NCBI GenBank assembly: GCA_910579515.1
Contig: CAJTUV010000001.1
Coordinates: forward strand, 62,127 to 126,126
DNA: 64,000 nt
DNA from: an uncultured Hungatella sp.
GTDB lineage: Bacteria > Bacillota > Clostridia > Lachnospirales > Lachnospiraceae
Reading direction: 5' to 3'
Translations under genes and position numbers: made by a program
In this document: one piece after another, positions 8,939-17,255 of the stretch
Layout of the letters: the number at the start of each line of letters is the position of its first letter
How positions within the stretch are numbered: position 1 is the first letter of the stretch
The notes under the pieces: model-generated
What the model saw: only the letters and a program-made list of their open reading frames with translations
The model's database searches: none
What the model was told of the DNA's origin: nothing

Positions 8939-9244
8939 ATGTATGGACAAGGAAAGAAAAAAAATCCCAGAAGTGCAACGCTTTTGATGGACTGGGTCCA
9001 CATCTGCATTGGACTTCTCATTGTGATTCTGGCGGTGATTGCATTTTTAAATCCAGAAGATAATCGCGTTCTGCTTCCGGTTATCTTTTTATTGGCGGTA
9101 ATATTAAATGTGTTTACCGGCGTTCACAAATACAGACAGAGCGGCAGGGACAGAAAAAAGAAGGCAGCCGCTTTGGTGCAGTTTGTTTTGGCCGCTGTGC
9201 TTTTTGCGGTTATGGCAGTCAGTGCCATCAGTATCTGGAGGTAA
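8939..9244 (+). CDS. Small membrane protein of unknown function
   Basis: This 101-residue protein has three predicted membrane segments: about residues 17-40, 46-61 and 78-98, with basic loops (KYRQSGRDRKKKA). I do not recognise a characterised family. It sits 6 bases after argF and 3 bases before birA, so it is likely part of the same transcript. Its compact Lys/Arg-rich loop suggests the positive side faces the cytoplasm. Confidence 0.65.
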   Translation: MYGQGKKKNPRSATLLMDWVHICIGLLIVILAVIAFLNPEDNRVLLPVIFLLAVILNVFTGVHKYRQSGRDRKKKAAALVQFVLAAVLFAVMAVSAISIWR

Positions 9245-9247
9245 AAT

Positions 9248-10228
9248 GTGAAAGCGGAGATTATCAGACTGTTAAAAGAACATAATGCCTATTTATCAGG
9301 GCAGGAATTAAGCGAGCGCCTCCATGTGTCCCGCACAGCTATCTGGAAGGTAATGAAACAGCTTCAGGAGGAAGGCTATGAGATCGAGGCGATTCGCAAT
9401 AAGGGATATCGATTGGTGGAAAGCGCAGACGTGCTGACAGAGGCCGAGCTGGAAAGCTGTATGAGGAATCAGATGATGGGTGGCCACGTAAAGTTTTTTG
9501 AGACTACGGATTCTACAAACACAGAAGCGAAACGGCTGGCAGAAAAAGGCGCTGTGGAAGGGACTTTGGCAGTGGCGGAGTATCAAACAGCAGGAAAAGG
9601 GAGGAGAGGAAAAAGCTGGACTTCTCCTTCGGGAAGCGGAATCTGGATGAGCCTTCTGCTTAGACCAAAGCTGGAGCCGTCCTGCGCTCCAATGATCACC
9701 CTGCTCACAGGACTTGCTGTGTCCATGGGAATTGAGGATTACTGCAAAATTCAGACACAAATAAAGTGGCCCAATGATTTGACGTTGTCAGGAAAGAAAA
9801 TCTGCGGAATTTTGACGGAGATGAGCGCAGACGTGGAACTGATTCACTATGTGGTCATTGGGATAGGAATTAATGTAAACACCCCTAAGTTTCCTGAGGA
9901 GATTGAAAAGATAGCAACTTCTCTTTATTTGGAGAGCGGCAGACGGCTAAAACGCAGCGGAATGATCGCCTGCATTATGAAGCGGATGGAAGAATATTAT
10001 AAATTGTTTCTTGAAACTTCTGATTTATCAGGGATTCAAAAATTATATGAAGAGCGTCTGGTGAATCGGGACAGAGAGGTTTTAGTACTGGCTCCAAAGG
10101 GAGAGTACAAAGGGATCTGCAGAGGAATTGATAAAGACGGAGAACTTTTAGTGGAGCTAGAAGACGGGACCATTTCCCACGTTATGTCAGGGGAAGTTTC
10201 CGTGCGGGGCATTTATGGATATGTGTAA
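9248..10228 (+). CDS. birA: Bifunctional biotin-protein ligase / biotin operon repressor
   Basis: This 326-residue protein has an N-terminal winged helix (LLKEHNAYLSGQELSERLHVSRTAIWKVM, residues about 5-35), a catalytic domain with GKGRRGKSW and KWPNDL motifs, and a small C-terminal SH3-like domain. It activates biotin with ATP and attaches it to carboxylase carrier proteins; the HTH makes it the repressor type. The start is GTG at 9248: an ATG at 9246 is out of frame and followed at once by a stop. It overlaps mutY by 14 bases. Confidence 0.92.
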   Translation: MKAEIIRLLKEHNAYLSGQELSERLHVSRTAIWKVMKQLQEEGYEIEAIRNKGYRLVESADVLTEAELESCMRNQMMGGHVKFFETTDSTNTEAKRLAEKGAVEGTLAVAEYQTAGKGRRGKSWTSPSGSGIWMSLLLRPKLEPSCAPMITLLTGLAVSMGIEDYCKIQTQIKWPNDLTLSGKKICGILTEMSADVELIHYVVIGIGINVNTPKFPEEIEKIATSLYLESGRRLKRSGMIACIMKRMEEYYKLFLETSDLSGIQKLYEERLVNRDREVLVLAPKGEYKGICRGIDKDGELLVELEDGTISHVMSGEVSVRGIYGYV

Positions 10229-11330
10229 GGACTTATATCAAAGTTTACAGGTGCTGGAATCTGAGGACAAGCCCCTTTCCCGCCTGGAACGTTTAAAGGC
10301 TATGAACGGTCCGCTGCTTTCCTGGTATGAGAAACACGCCAGGATTCTTCCGTGGCGGGAGAAGCGGGAAGCATATGGGGTCTGGATTTCTGAGATTATG
10401 CTGCAGCAGACCAGAGTGGAGGCAGTAAAGCCCTATTTTAACCGTTTTTTGGAGGAGCTGCCTCAGGTTGAGGATCTGGCGCAAGTAGAGGAAGAAAGGC
10501 TGTTAAAACTTTGGGAAGGACTGGGATACTATAATCGGGCCAGAAATTTAAAAAAAACAGCCCAGATTGTTGTAAAAGAGTATGGGGGAAAGCTTCCGGC
10601 TTCTTATGACGAGCTGATAAAGCTTCCGGGAATAGGCAGCTACACGGCGGGAGCCATCGCGTCCATTGCTTACCAAATCCCTGTCCCGGCAGTAGACGGA
10701 AATGTGCTCCGAGTGGTTTCCAGAGTCTTGGCAGTCAGGGACGATATTCTGAAACAGTCTGTAAAGCGGGGAATAGAAAATGATTTAAGACTTACGATGC
10801 CAAAGGACAGCGCCAGCTCGTTTAATCAGGGGCTGATTGAGATTGGAGCCATGGTATGTGTTCCAAACGGTCCTCCCAAATGTACTGAATGCCCGCTGGA
10901 ATCTATCTGTCTTGCCAGAAAGGAAGGGCTTTTAGGGGTGATTCCTTACAAAGCCCCTAAAAAGCCCAGACGAATGGAAGAGCGGACGGTTTTGCTGATT
11001 GAGGCAGAAGGAAAGATTGCCATAAAAAAACGTTCTTCCGACGGATTACTGGCGTCTCTGTATGAATTTCCAAATTTTGAGGGAATCTGGAAAGAGGAAG
11101 ATGTCATAGAGAAAGTTTCACAATGGTCTGGGGATACTGTTTGTGTGGAAGAGGCAGGAAAAGCGAAACATATTTTCAGCCATGTAGAGTGGCATATGAC
11201 AGGGTATCGGGTACAAGTAAAAACCATTCCCCCTGTCTTTTTGGCTGTGGAGAAGGAAGAAATTTTTGAAAAATATCCTCTTCCCAATGCATTTTGTGCG
11301 TATACAAAACTGATTCGTGGAGAATCATGA
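10215..11330 (+). CDS. mutY: A/G-specific adenine DNA glycosylase
   Basis: This 371-residue enzyme removes adenine mispaired with 8-oxoguanine. It shows the catalytic Glu region WISEIMLQQTRVEAV, the helix-hairpin-helix LPGIGSYTAGAIA with the Asp in VDGNVLRV, an iron-sulfur cluster loop CVPNGPPKCTECPLESIC, and a C-terminal NUDIX-like domain from about residue 245 for 8-oxoG recognition. The cluster spacing is Cys-X7-Cys rather than the Cys-X6-Cys of the E. coli enzyme. The start lies inside the end of birA, implying coupled translation. Confidence 0.93.
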   Translation: MDMCKDLYQSLQVLESEDKPLSRLERLKAMNGPLLSWYEKHARILPWREKREAYGVWISEIMLQQTRVEAVKPYFNRFLEELPQVEDLAQVEEERLLKLWEGLGYYNRARNLKKTAQIVVKEYGGKLPASYDELIKLPGIGSYTAGAIASIAYQIPVPAVDGNVLRVVSRVLAVRDDILKQSVKRGIENDLRLTMPKDSASSFNQGLIEIGAMVCVPNGPPKCTECPLESICLARKEGLLGVIPYKAPKKPRRMEERTVLLIEAEGKIAIKKRSSDGLLASLYEFPNFEGIWKEEDVIEKVSQWSGDTVCVEEAGKAKHIFSHVEWHMTGYRVQVKTIPPVFLAVEKEEIFEKYPLPNAFCAYTKLIRGES

Positions 11331-11346
11331 AAGAGAGGAGTTTTTT

Positions 11347-12249
11347 ATGGGAAAAATGCTGTTTATTGTGAATCCGCGTTCCGGAAAGGCCCAGATTAAG
11401 AATCGGCTTCTGGACATTGTGGATTTGTTTATCAAGCATGGCTGGGAGGTACAGGTCCATATCACCCAGGCTCCGCTGGACGCCATGGAAATGGCAGGCG
11501 CAAAAGGCGGGCAGGTGGATATGATCGTGTGCAGCGGAGGCGACGGAACATTAAGCGAGACGATTTCTGGATTGATGGAGCTGGAAAAACCGCCGGTTTT
11601 AGGATATATTCCCGCAGGCTCAACCAATGATTTTGCCTCCAGTCTCCATATCCCTTCTCAGACTGGAAAGGCGGCCCAAAACGTTGTCACAGGAACTCCC
11701 ATTTCCATTGATATTGGTTACTTTTGTAAAGAAAGAACGTTTGTATATGTAGCAGGATTTGGGGCTTTTACAGAGGTGTCATATATGACTCCTCAGGAGA
11801 AGAAGAATCTTTTAGGCCATCAGGCATATATGCTGGAAGGGGTAAAAAGTCTTGCCAATATAAAATCATATCACATGAGAGTGGAGACAGATGATTTCTG
11901 TATGGAAGGAGAGTTTATTTTTGGCATGGTTACCAATACTACCAGCGTAGGAGGGTTTAAGGGCCTTGTGACTCAAGATGTGGCGCTGGACGACGGGGTT
12001 TTTGAGGTCTTAATGATTCGGACTCCCAGGACGGCGTTAGAGCTGACAAATATTCTTTCTTCCATGATTTTAAAAGAAGAACAGAGCGAATATGTTCACA
12101 AGTTTAAGACTTCTGTCTTGAAGGTACATTCCCAAGAAGCGGTGGATTGGGTCCTGGATGGAGAATTTGGCGGATCTCGTACGGATGTGGAAATCAAAAA
12201 TCTAACCAATCGAATCAAAATTGTGGCGGGACTTGTAAAAAATCGTTGA
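11347..12249 (+). CDS. Diacylglycerol/lipid kinase family protein (YegS/DgkB-like)
   Basis: This 300-residue protein has the DAGK catalytic domain: IVNPRSGKAQ near the N-terminus, CSGGDGTLSE and YIPAGSTNDFA. Members phosphorylate diacylglycerol or related lipids at the membrane, recycling lipid from cell-wall polymer synthesis. The ATG at 11347 follows AGGAG at 11336-11340; an in-frame ATG at 11317 would overlap mutY. Substrate is not resolved by sequence. Confidence 0.88.
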   Translation: MGKMLFIVNPRSGKAQIKNRLLDIVDLFIKHGWEVQVHITQAPLDAMEMAGAKGGQVDMIVCSGGDGTLSETISGLMELEKPPVLGYIPAGSTNDFASSLHIPSQTGKAAQNVVTGTPISIDIGYFCKERTFVYVAGFGAFTEVSYMTPQEKKNLLGHQAYMLEGVKSLANIKSYHMRVETDDFCMEGEFIFGMVTNTTSVGGFKGLVTQDVALDDGVFEVLMIRTPRTALELTNILSSMILKEEQSEYVHKFKTSVLKVHSQEAVDWVLDGEFGGSRTDVEIKNLTNRIKIVAGLVKNR

Positions 12250-12274
12250 AAAACGGTTGAAAATAGTATATAAT
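12246..12274 (+). promoter_or_regulatory. Predicted sigma-A promoter for rpoD
   Basis: TTGAAA (12246-12251) and TATAAT (12269-12274) with a 17-base spacer. The -35 box overlaps the stop codon of the lipid kinase gene. Confidence 0.6.
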
Positions 12275-12319
12275 GAGTTATTGTGTAGTACTTTAGGACC
12301 ATAAACGAAAGGGCGTTAT

Positions 12320-13447
12320 TTGGTGGAAAAGAATAATTTTATAGAAAAACTTGGCAAGTTGGTGGAACTTGCAAAAGGAAAGCACAATGCGCTGGATGTG
12401 ACGGAAATCAATAACTTCTTCACCGGTGATGAACTCTCCACAGAGCAGATGGAGCACATTTATTCCTACTTAGAGGCTCATGGAATTGATGTGGTGCCAA
12501 TCATTGACGACAATCTGCTGGCGGAGGATGCGCTTCTTTTAGACGACGATGACGAACGTTTCTTAAAGGATGTGGAAGAAGAAGAGATTGATTTGGACGC
12601 CATTGATCTTCTGGAGGGAATCGGGACGGAGGATCCGGTCAGGATGTATTTAAAGGAAATTGGAACCGTGCCCCTGTTATCTGCAGATGAAGAGATGGAA
12701 CTGGCCAAGAAGAAGGCAGATGGAGACGAGATGGCCAAGGATCGTCTCATTGAGGCAAACCTGCGGTTAGTTGTCAGCATTGCAAAACGATACACAGGAA
12801 GGGGCATGAGTTTTTTGGACTTGGTTCAGGAAGGAAACTTAGGCCTCATTAAAGGTGTAGAAAAGTTTGATTATACAAAAGGTTATAAGTTAAGTACATA
12901 TGCTACCTGGTGGATTCGGCAATCGGTCACAAGAGCCCTTGCGGATCAGGCGCGGACCATCCGCGTTCCGGTGCATATGGTAGAGACGATAAATAAGATG
13001 TCTAAGATGCAGAGGAAGCTTACTCTGGAGTTGGGGTACGAGCCGTCTGTGCCGGAGCTTGCCGAGGCGCTTGACATGTCTGAGGATAAGGTGATGGAGA
13101 TCATGCAGATCGCCAGGGAGCCTGCGTCTCTGGAAACTCCTATCGGTGAGGAGGATGATTCCAACTTAGGGGATTTTGTGGCGGACAACAATGTGGTAAC
13201 TCCTGAGGGGAACGTAGAGTCTGTGATGCTCAGAGAGCATATTGATGCCCTTCTTGGCGATTTGAAGGAAAGGGAGCGCCAGGTGATTGTCCTTCGGTTT
13301 GGGTTGGAAGACGGACATCCCCGTACCTTGGAAGAGGTTGGCAAGGAGTTTAATGTTACCAGAGAGCGAATCCGCCAGATAGAGGCCAAGGCATTAAGAA
13401 AATTGAGAAATCCGGTGAGAAGCAAGCGGATTCGGGACTTTTTATAA
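12320..13447 (+). CDS. rpoD: RNA polymerase primary sigma factor (sigma-A)
   Basis: This protein of about 375 residues is the housekeeping sigma-70 factor that directs RNA polymerase to vegetative promoters. It has a short acidic region 1.1, region 1.2 (DPVRMYLKEIGTVPLL), region 2 (ANLRLVVSIAKRY, GLIKGVEKFDY, TYATWWIRQ), region 3 and region 4 (GLEDGHPRTLEEVGKEFNVTRERIRQIEAKALRKLR). The size is the compact Firmicutes form. The start is TTG at 12320 or GTG at 12323; no ATG is available, and AAAGGG at 12308-12313 fits either. Weak start codon use for a major sigma factor is mildly unusual. Confidence 0.95.
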   Translation: MVEKNNFIEKLGKLVELAKGKHNALDVTEINNFFTGDELSTEQMEHIYSYLEAHGIDVVPIIDDNLLAEDALLLDDDDERFLKDVEEEEIDLDAIDLLEGIGTEDPVRMYLKEIGTVPLLSADEEMELAKKKADGDEMAKDRLIEANLRLVVSIAKRYTGRGMSFLDLVQEGNLGLIKGVEKFDYTKGYKLSTYATWWIRQSVTRALADQARTIRVPVHMVETINKMSKMQRKLTLELGYEPSVPELAEALDMSEDKVMEIMQIAREPASLETPIGEEDDSNLGDFVADNNVVTPEGNVESVMLREHIDALLGDLKERERQVIVLRFGLEDGHPRTLEEVGKEFNVTRERIRQIEAKALRKLRNPVRSKRIRDFL

Positions 13448-13464
13448 GAAAGAATGAGTTTAAC

Positions 13465-13509
13465 ATCTCTGTCTTTAGGCCGGAGGGCTGGGAGACAGAG
13501 ATATTTTTT
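13465..13509 (+). terminator. Terminator after rpoD
   Basis: A perfect 10-bp stem (ATCTCTGTCT with AGACAGAGAT) around an 18-base loop is followed by a T run. Confidence 0.75.
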
Positions 13510-13544
13510 GCTTATAAATGGCTGCGAATAAGCGGGAGAGGGAA

Positions 13545-14156
13545 ATGATGAATCAAAAAAATTATCAAAAGGAACTGGATAAGTTATTAGAAAATCTGAC
13601 GGCAGAGGGCAGAGTCCCCAGACTATTGCTCCACAGCTGCTGCGCACCTTGCAGCAGTTATGTGATGGAGTATCTGTCACAGTATTTTCAGATTACCGTA
13701 TTTTTCTATAACCCCAACATCTATCCGCCAGAGGAGTATGAACTGCGCGTCAAAGAGGAAAAACGCCTGATTGGTGAAATGCCCTTTGTCCATCCGGTCC
13801 AAATGCTGGAGGGCCGGTATGAGCCAGACCGCTTTTTTCAAGAGGTAAAGGGAATGGAAAAGGAGCCGGAGGGGCAAAAAAGATGTGAGCATTGCTATGA
13901 GATGCGGCTGTATGAGGCAGGGCTTATGGCGAAACAGGGCGGGTATGATTTTTTTACCACAACGCTTACCATCAGTCCCTTAAAGTCGGCTTCGAAATTA
14001 AACGAGATAGGAGGACGGATTGGAAAAGAGCTGGGAGTGACATATCTGTGCTCTGATTTTAAGAAAAAGAGCGGATATAAACGTTCCCTTGAGCTGTCAG
14101 AGGAGTATGGATTGTACAGGCAGAATTATTGCGGCTGTATTTATTCCAAACGGTGA
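13545..14156 (+). CDS. queH: Epoxyqueuosine reductase QueH
   Basis: This protein of about 203 residues is the QueH (DUF208) type enzyme that reduces epoxyqueuosine to queuosine in tRNA. It has the cysteine pairs expected for its iron-sulfur cluster: LLLHSCCAPCSSY near the N-terminus, RCEHCYEMRL in the middle, and YCGCIYS at the end. Start is ATG at 13545 or 13548 behind GAGAGGGA; an ATG at 13518 lies just after the rpoD terminator and has no good ribosome site. No other queuosine gene is present in the window. Confidence 0.9.
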   Translation: MMNQKNYQKELDKLLENLTAEGRVPRLLLHSCCAPCSSYVMEYLSQYFQITVFFYNPNIYPPEEYELRVKEEKRLIGEMPFVHPVQMLEGRYEPDRFFQEVKGMEKEPEGQKRCEHCYEMRLYEAGLMAKQGGYDFFTTTLTISPLKSASKLNEIGGRIGKELGVTYLCSDFKKKSGYKRSLELSEEYGLYRQNYCGCIYSKR

Positions 14157-14185
14157 TAACTTGTATAGAGTCAGGAGGAGAAGCT

Positions 14186-14959
14186 ATGGAGCAAACGAAA
14201 ACAGCAATCGTCACAGGGGCCAGCAGGGGAATCGGGCTGGCGGTGGCCAGACAGTTAGGGATACAAGGGTATCAGATCGTTCTGTTTGCCACTAGAAGAA
14301 AAGAGGACTGCAGCCAGCAGCTGCAGGCTCTTAAGGAGGAGAACATAAAGTTTCACTATGTGCAGGGAACCCTGGATGACAGGGAAGACAGAAAACGTCT
14401 GGTGAAAGAGACTGTAGAGCGGTTTGGAAGAATTGACGTGTTGGTGAACAATGCAGGGGTAGCGCCTCTTGTGCGTGCGGATTTACTGGACATGACAGAG
14501 GACAGCTATGATCGGGTTATGAATATTAATGCCAAGGGAACCTTGTTTTTGACTCAGCTTGTGGCAAATCAGATGCTGCGTCAGGAGGTTTTGGGAGAAA
14601 AGAGGGGAACGATTGTCAATATTGGATCCTGCTCGGCAGAGGTTTCCTCTGTAAACAGGGGCGAATACTGTATTTCCAAAAGCGCCGTTTCTATGATCAC
14701 CACCTTGTTTGCGGACAGGCTGGCAGGAGACGGGATACTGGTTCATGAGGTGCGGCCAGGAGTGATTAAAACAGACATGACCATGAAGGTCGAGGAAAAG
14801 TATGATGCTTTGATTGAGGCAGGAACGTTTCCAATCAGGAGATGGGGAACGCCTAAGGATGTGGCGATGGCAGTTTGCGCCCTTTGTTCGGACCAGTTTT
14901 TGTATACCACAGGAAATTATATTGATGTGGACGGAGGGTTTCACATAAAGAGGCTGTGA
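14186..14959 (+). CDS. Short-chain dehydrogenase/reductase (FabG-like)
   Basis: This 257-residue SDR has the cofactor loop VTGASRGIGLAVA, the NNAG motif (LVNNAGVAP), the catalytic Ser region (NIGSCSAEVSS) and YCISKSAV (YxxxK). Annotation pipelines often label such proteins 3-oxoacyl-ACP reductase, but the substrate is open. AGGAGGAG ends 5 bases before the ATG at 14186. It is followed 30 bases later by a large FAD oxidoreductase, so the two may act on the same unknown substrate. Confidence 0.85.
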   Translation: MEQTKTAIVTGASRGIGLAVARQLGIQGYQIVLFATRRKEDCSQQLQALKEENIKFHYVQGTLDDREDRKRLVKETVERFGRIDVLVNNAGVAPLVRADLLDMTEDSYDRVMNINAKGTLFLTQLVANQMLRQEVLGEKRGTIVNIGSCSAEVSSVNRGEYCISKSAVSMITTLFADRLAGDGILVHEVRPGVIKTDMTMKVEEKYDALIEAGTFPIRRWGTPKDVAMAVCALCSDQFLYTTGNYIDVDGGFHIKRL

Positions 14960-14989
14960 GAGTAAAAAGGAGGCCGTGAGAGTAAACAG

Positions 14990-17050
14990 ATGGAGAACAG
15001 GATTGAGGTTAAAAAGATACATACCGTAGTAGTAGGGTCTGGGGCGGCCGGACTGAATGGGGCTCACAGGCTAAGGCAGTATGGGGTAAAAAACGTGGCT
15101 CTGGTGACAGAGGATATGAAGGCAGGCACTTCCAGAAACACAGGGTCGGATAAGCAGACGTATTATAAGCTTTCTTTAGCAGGAGAGCAGGGGGATAGTG
15201 TCCGCAGGCTGGCCCAGGTTTTGTACGACGGGGGATGTGTGGATGGGGATCATGCCCTGTGCGAGGCTTCCCTTTCCTGTCAGGGATTTTTTAAGCTGGT
15301 GGATCTGGGAGTTCCTTTTCCCCATGATACGTATGGAGAGTTTGTGGGGTATAAGACAGATCATGACCCAAATGATCGCGGAAGCAGCGCAGGACCATAC
15401 ACATCTCGTTATATGACAGAGGCTTTGGAGGCGGCGGTGAAAAGAGAAGAAATTCTCATCTACGACCATTTTCAGGTAGTCCAGATTTTGACTCACAAAG
15501 AGAAGCTCTATGGGATTTTGTGTTTAGACACGGCAGAGGGTAGGTACGTGATGATTGGCTGCACCAATCTGGTCTGGGCCACAGGCGGTCCGGCTGGGAT
15601 CTATGGGAACAGCGTGTATCCAGCCAGTCAGTTCGGGGCCAGCGGTTTAGCTTTTGAGGCTGGAGTCTTGGGGAAAAATCTTACAGAGTGGCAGTATGGC
15701 CTGGCTTCTTTAAAGCCTAGGTGGAATGTAAGCGGCAGTTACATGCAGGCTCTTCCCAGGGTGGTTTCCACAAATCAGGAGGGACAGGAGGAGCGGGAAT
15801 TTTTGACGGAGTTTTTCCAAAGCCTGGAAAAGATGATGGACATGGTGTTTTTGAAAGGGTATCAGTGGCCCTTTGACGCCAGGAAGGCGGCAGGCGGCTC
15901 TTCTGTGATTGATCTTTTGGTTTATCGGGAGATTTGTGTCCGCAGACGGAGGGTGTGGCTGGATTATCGAAGCAATCCAGGGGGGACAGAAGTGGATTTT
16001 TCGGCTCTTTCCAGTGAGACCAGGGAGTATCTTGAGCAGTCAGACGCCTGTAAAGAGACGCCTTTTGAGCGTTTGCGCCAGTTAAATGAACCGGCTGTGA
16101 ACTTCTATCAGGAACATGGTGTGGATTTGAAGACCCAGAGACTGGAGGTGGCTGTGTGCGCCCAGCATAACAACGGCGGATTGTCTGTGGATTCTTGGTG
16201 GCAGACCAATATTGAAGGACTCTTTGCTGTAGGGGAAGTGGCAGGAACCCACGGAGTATACCGTCCAGGCGGAAGCGCGCTAAACGCCGGTCAGGCAGGC
16301 TCTTCCAGGGCGGCTGAGTATATTGCCGTAAAGGGAATGGGAGAGAGACGGTGGACCCAAAAAGAGGAGGAATTTTTCCTTGACCAGGCCAGAAAGCGAA
16401 TTGCCATGGGAGAGGCGGCGGTGAACTGGGAGGGGGAAAGGAAGGGAAAAGAAGGAAAATCCTTTTCACATTACTGGCAAGTGGCAACACAGAAGATGAG
16501 CAAAGCAGGGGCTATGGTTCGGGACCGTAAGGAGATTAAGCAGATACTTACAGAAATCGAGGCAGAGCTGGAAAAAATAGAAGGAATTGAGAAGGTGGTG
16601 AAGGATGCTGCGGCGACAGGGGAGGAACGAAACCAGACTGGAAGGGTAAAAATTTTATCCCGTTTCTTCCGCTATTATGACATGCGCATTTGCCAGAAAA
16701 TGTATCTGGAGGCTATGCTGGATTACATAGACCATGGTGGGAAAAGCAGGGGCTCCGCTGTCTATAAGGAAGATTTAAAAGAAAAGAAGGATTCTTCAGA
16801 TGAACAGATTGCGATTCCTGAACTGGTGGCCTTCTCTCTGGAAGGTCAGGGAGAAAATGGGCTGTGGAACATGGTTCAGGAAATGTCTTGGGAAGGGAGC
16901 CAAAAGCCCTGCGCATCTTTCTGGAGAAGAGTTCGGAGTTTGGAGAATATTTCCGAAAATCAGGCGTTTGAAGTAGTCTGGAAAGCCTTTCGGGAAAAAC
17001 GAATTTATATGAGTGATACTAATTGTAATATTAGAAAAAATAATAAGTAA
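14990..17050 (+). CDS. FAD-dependent oxidoreductase, fumarate reductase flavoprotein-like
   Basis: This 686-residue protein belongs to the FAD-binding-2 / fumarate reductase flavoprotein superfamily. The N-terminus has VVVGSGAAGLNGAHRL (FAD Rossmann motif), then TSRNTGSDKQTYYKL, NLVWATGGPAGIYG, and the C-terminal FAD segment GVYRPGGSALNAGQAGSSRAAEY. The last 200 residues are helical, like the capping C-terminus of fumarate reductase or aspartate oxidase. No secretion signal and no flavinylation motif were seen. It lies downstream of an SDR gene. The ribosome site is weak: GGAGG at 14969-14973 is about 16 bases from the ATG. Substrate unknown. Confidence 0.8.
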   Translation: MENRIEVKKIHTVVVGSGAAGLNGAHRLRQYGVKNVALVTEDMKAGTSRNTGSDKQTYYKLSLAGEQGDSVRRLAQVLYDGGCVDGDHALCEASLSCQGFFKLVDLGVPFPHDTYGEFVGYKTDHDPNDRGSSAGPYTSRYMTEALEAAVKREEILIYDHFQVVQILTHKEKLYGILCLDTAEGRYVMIGCTNLVWATGGPAGIYGNSVYPASQFGASGLAFEAGVLGKNLTEWQYGLASLKPRWNVSGSYMQALPRVVSTNQEGQEEREFLTEFFQSLEKMMDMVFLKGYQWPFDARKAAGGSSVIDLLVYREICVRRRRVWLDYRSNPGGTEVDFSALSSETREYLEQSDACKETPFERLRQLNEPAVNFYQEHGVDLKTQRLEVAVCAQHNNGGLSVDSWWQTNIEGLFAVGEVAGTHGVYRPGGSALNAGQAGSSRAAEYIAVKGMGERRWTQKEEEFFLDQARKRIAMGEAAVNWEGERKGKEGKSFSHYWQVATQKMSKAGAMVRDRKEIKQILTEIEAELEKIEGIEKVVKDAAATGEERNQTGRVKILSRFFRYYDMRICQKMYLEAMLDYIDHGGKSRGSAVYKEDLKEKKDSSDEQIAIPELVAFSLEGQGENGLWNMVQEMSWEGSQKPCASFWRRVRSLENISENQAFEVVWKAFREKRIYMSDTNCNIRKNNK

Positions 17051-17123
17051 AGCAATTTTTTCTGAAAACTCCTATTTGTTTATTATTTAACACTTTCAGA
17101 CCACAAAATTTTCCTCAAAATCC

Positions 17124-17150
17124 AAAAAACAATTCGTATTGTTTTATTTT
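17124..17150 (+). terminator. Weak AT-rich terminator after the FAD oxidoreductase
   Basis: AAAACAAT and ATTGTTTT form an 8-bp stem with a 4-base loop (TCGT), followed by a T-rich stretch. The stem is AT-rich, so efficiency is uncertain. Confidence 0.5.
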
Positions 17151-17156
17151 TTGTAA

Positions 17157-17185
17157 TTGAGAAGAATTATATTTTATGATATACT
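17157..17185 (+). promoter_or_regulatory. Predicted sigma-A promoter for the rnf operon
   Basis: TTGAGA (17157-17162) and TATACT (17180-17185) with a 17-base spacer, 71 bases upstream of rnfC. The 205-base gap between the FAD gene and rnfC otherwise holds only the weak hairpin just before it. Confidence 0.6.
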
Positions 17186-17255
17186 TTTAAAGATAGCAAA
17201 AGTTCGGATTTTGCTGAAACGTGTTTCTAAAATGTATAGAAAGAGGGTAGGTTAG

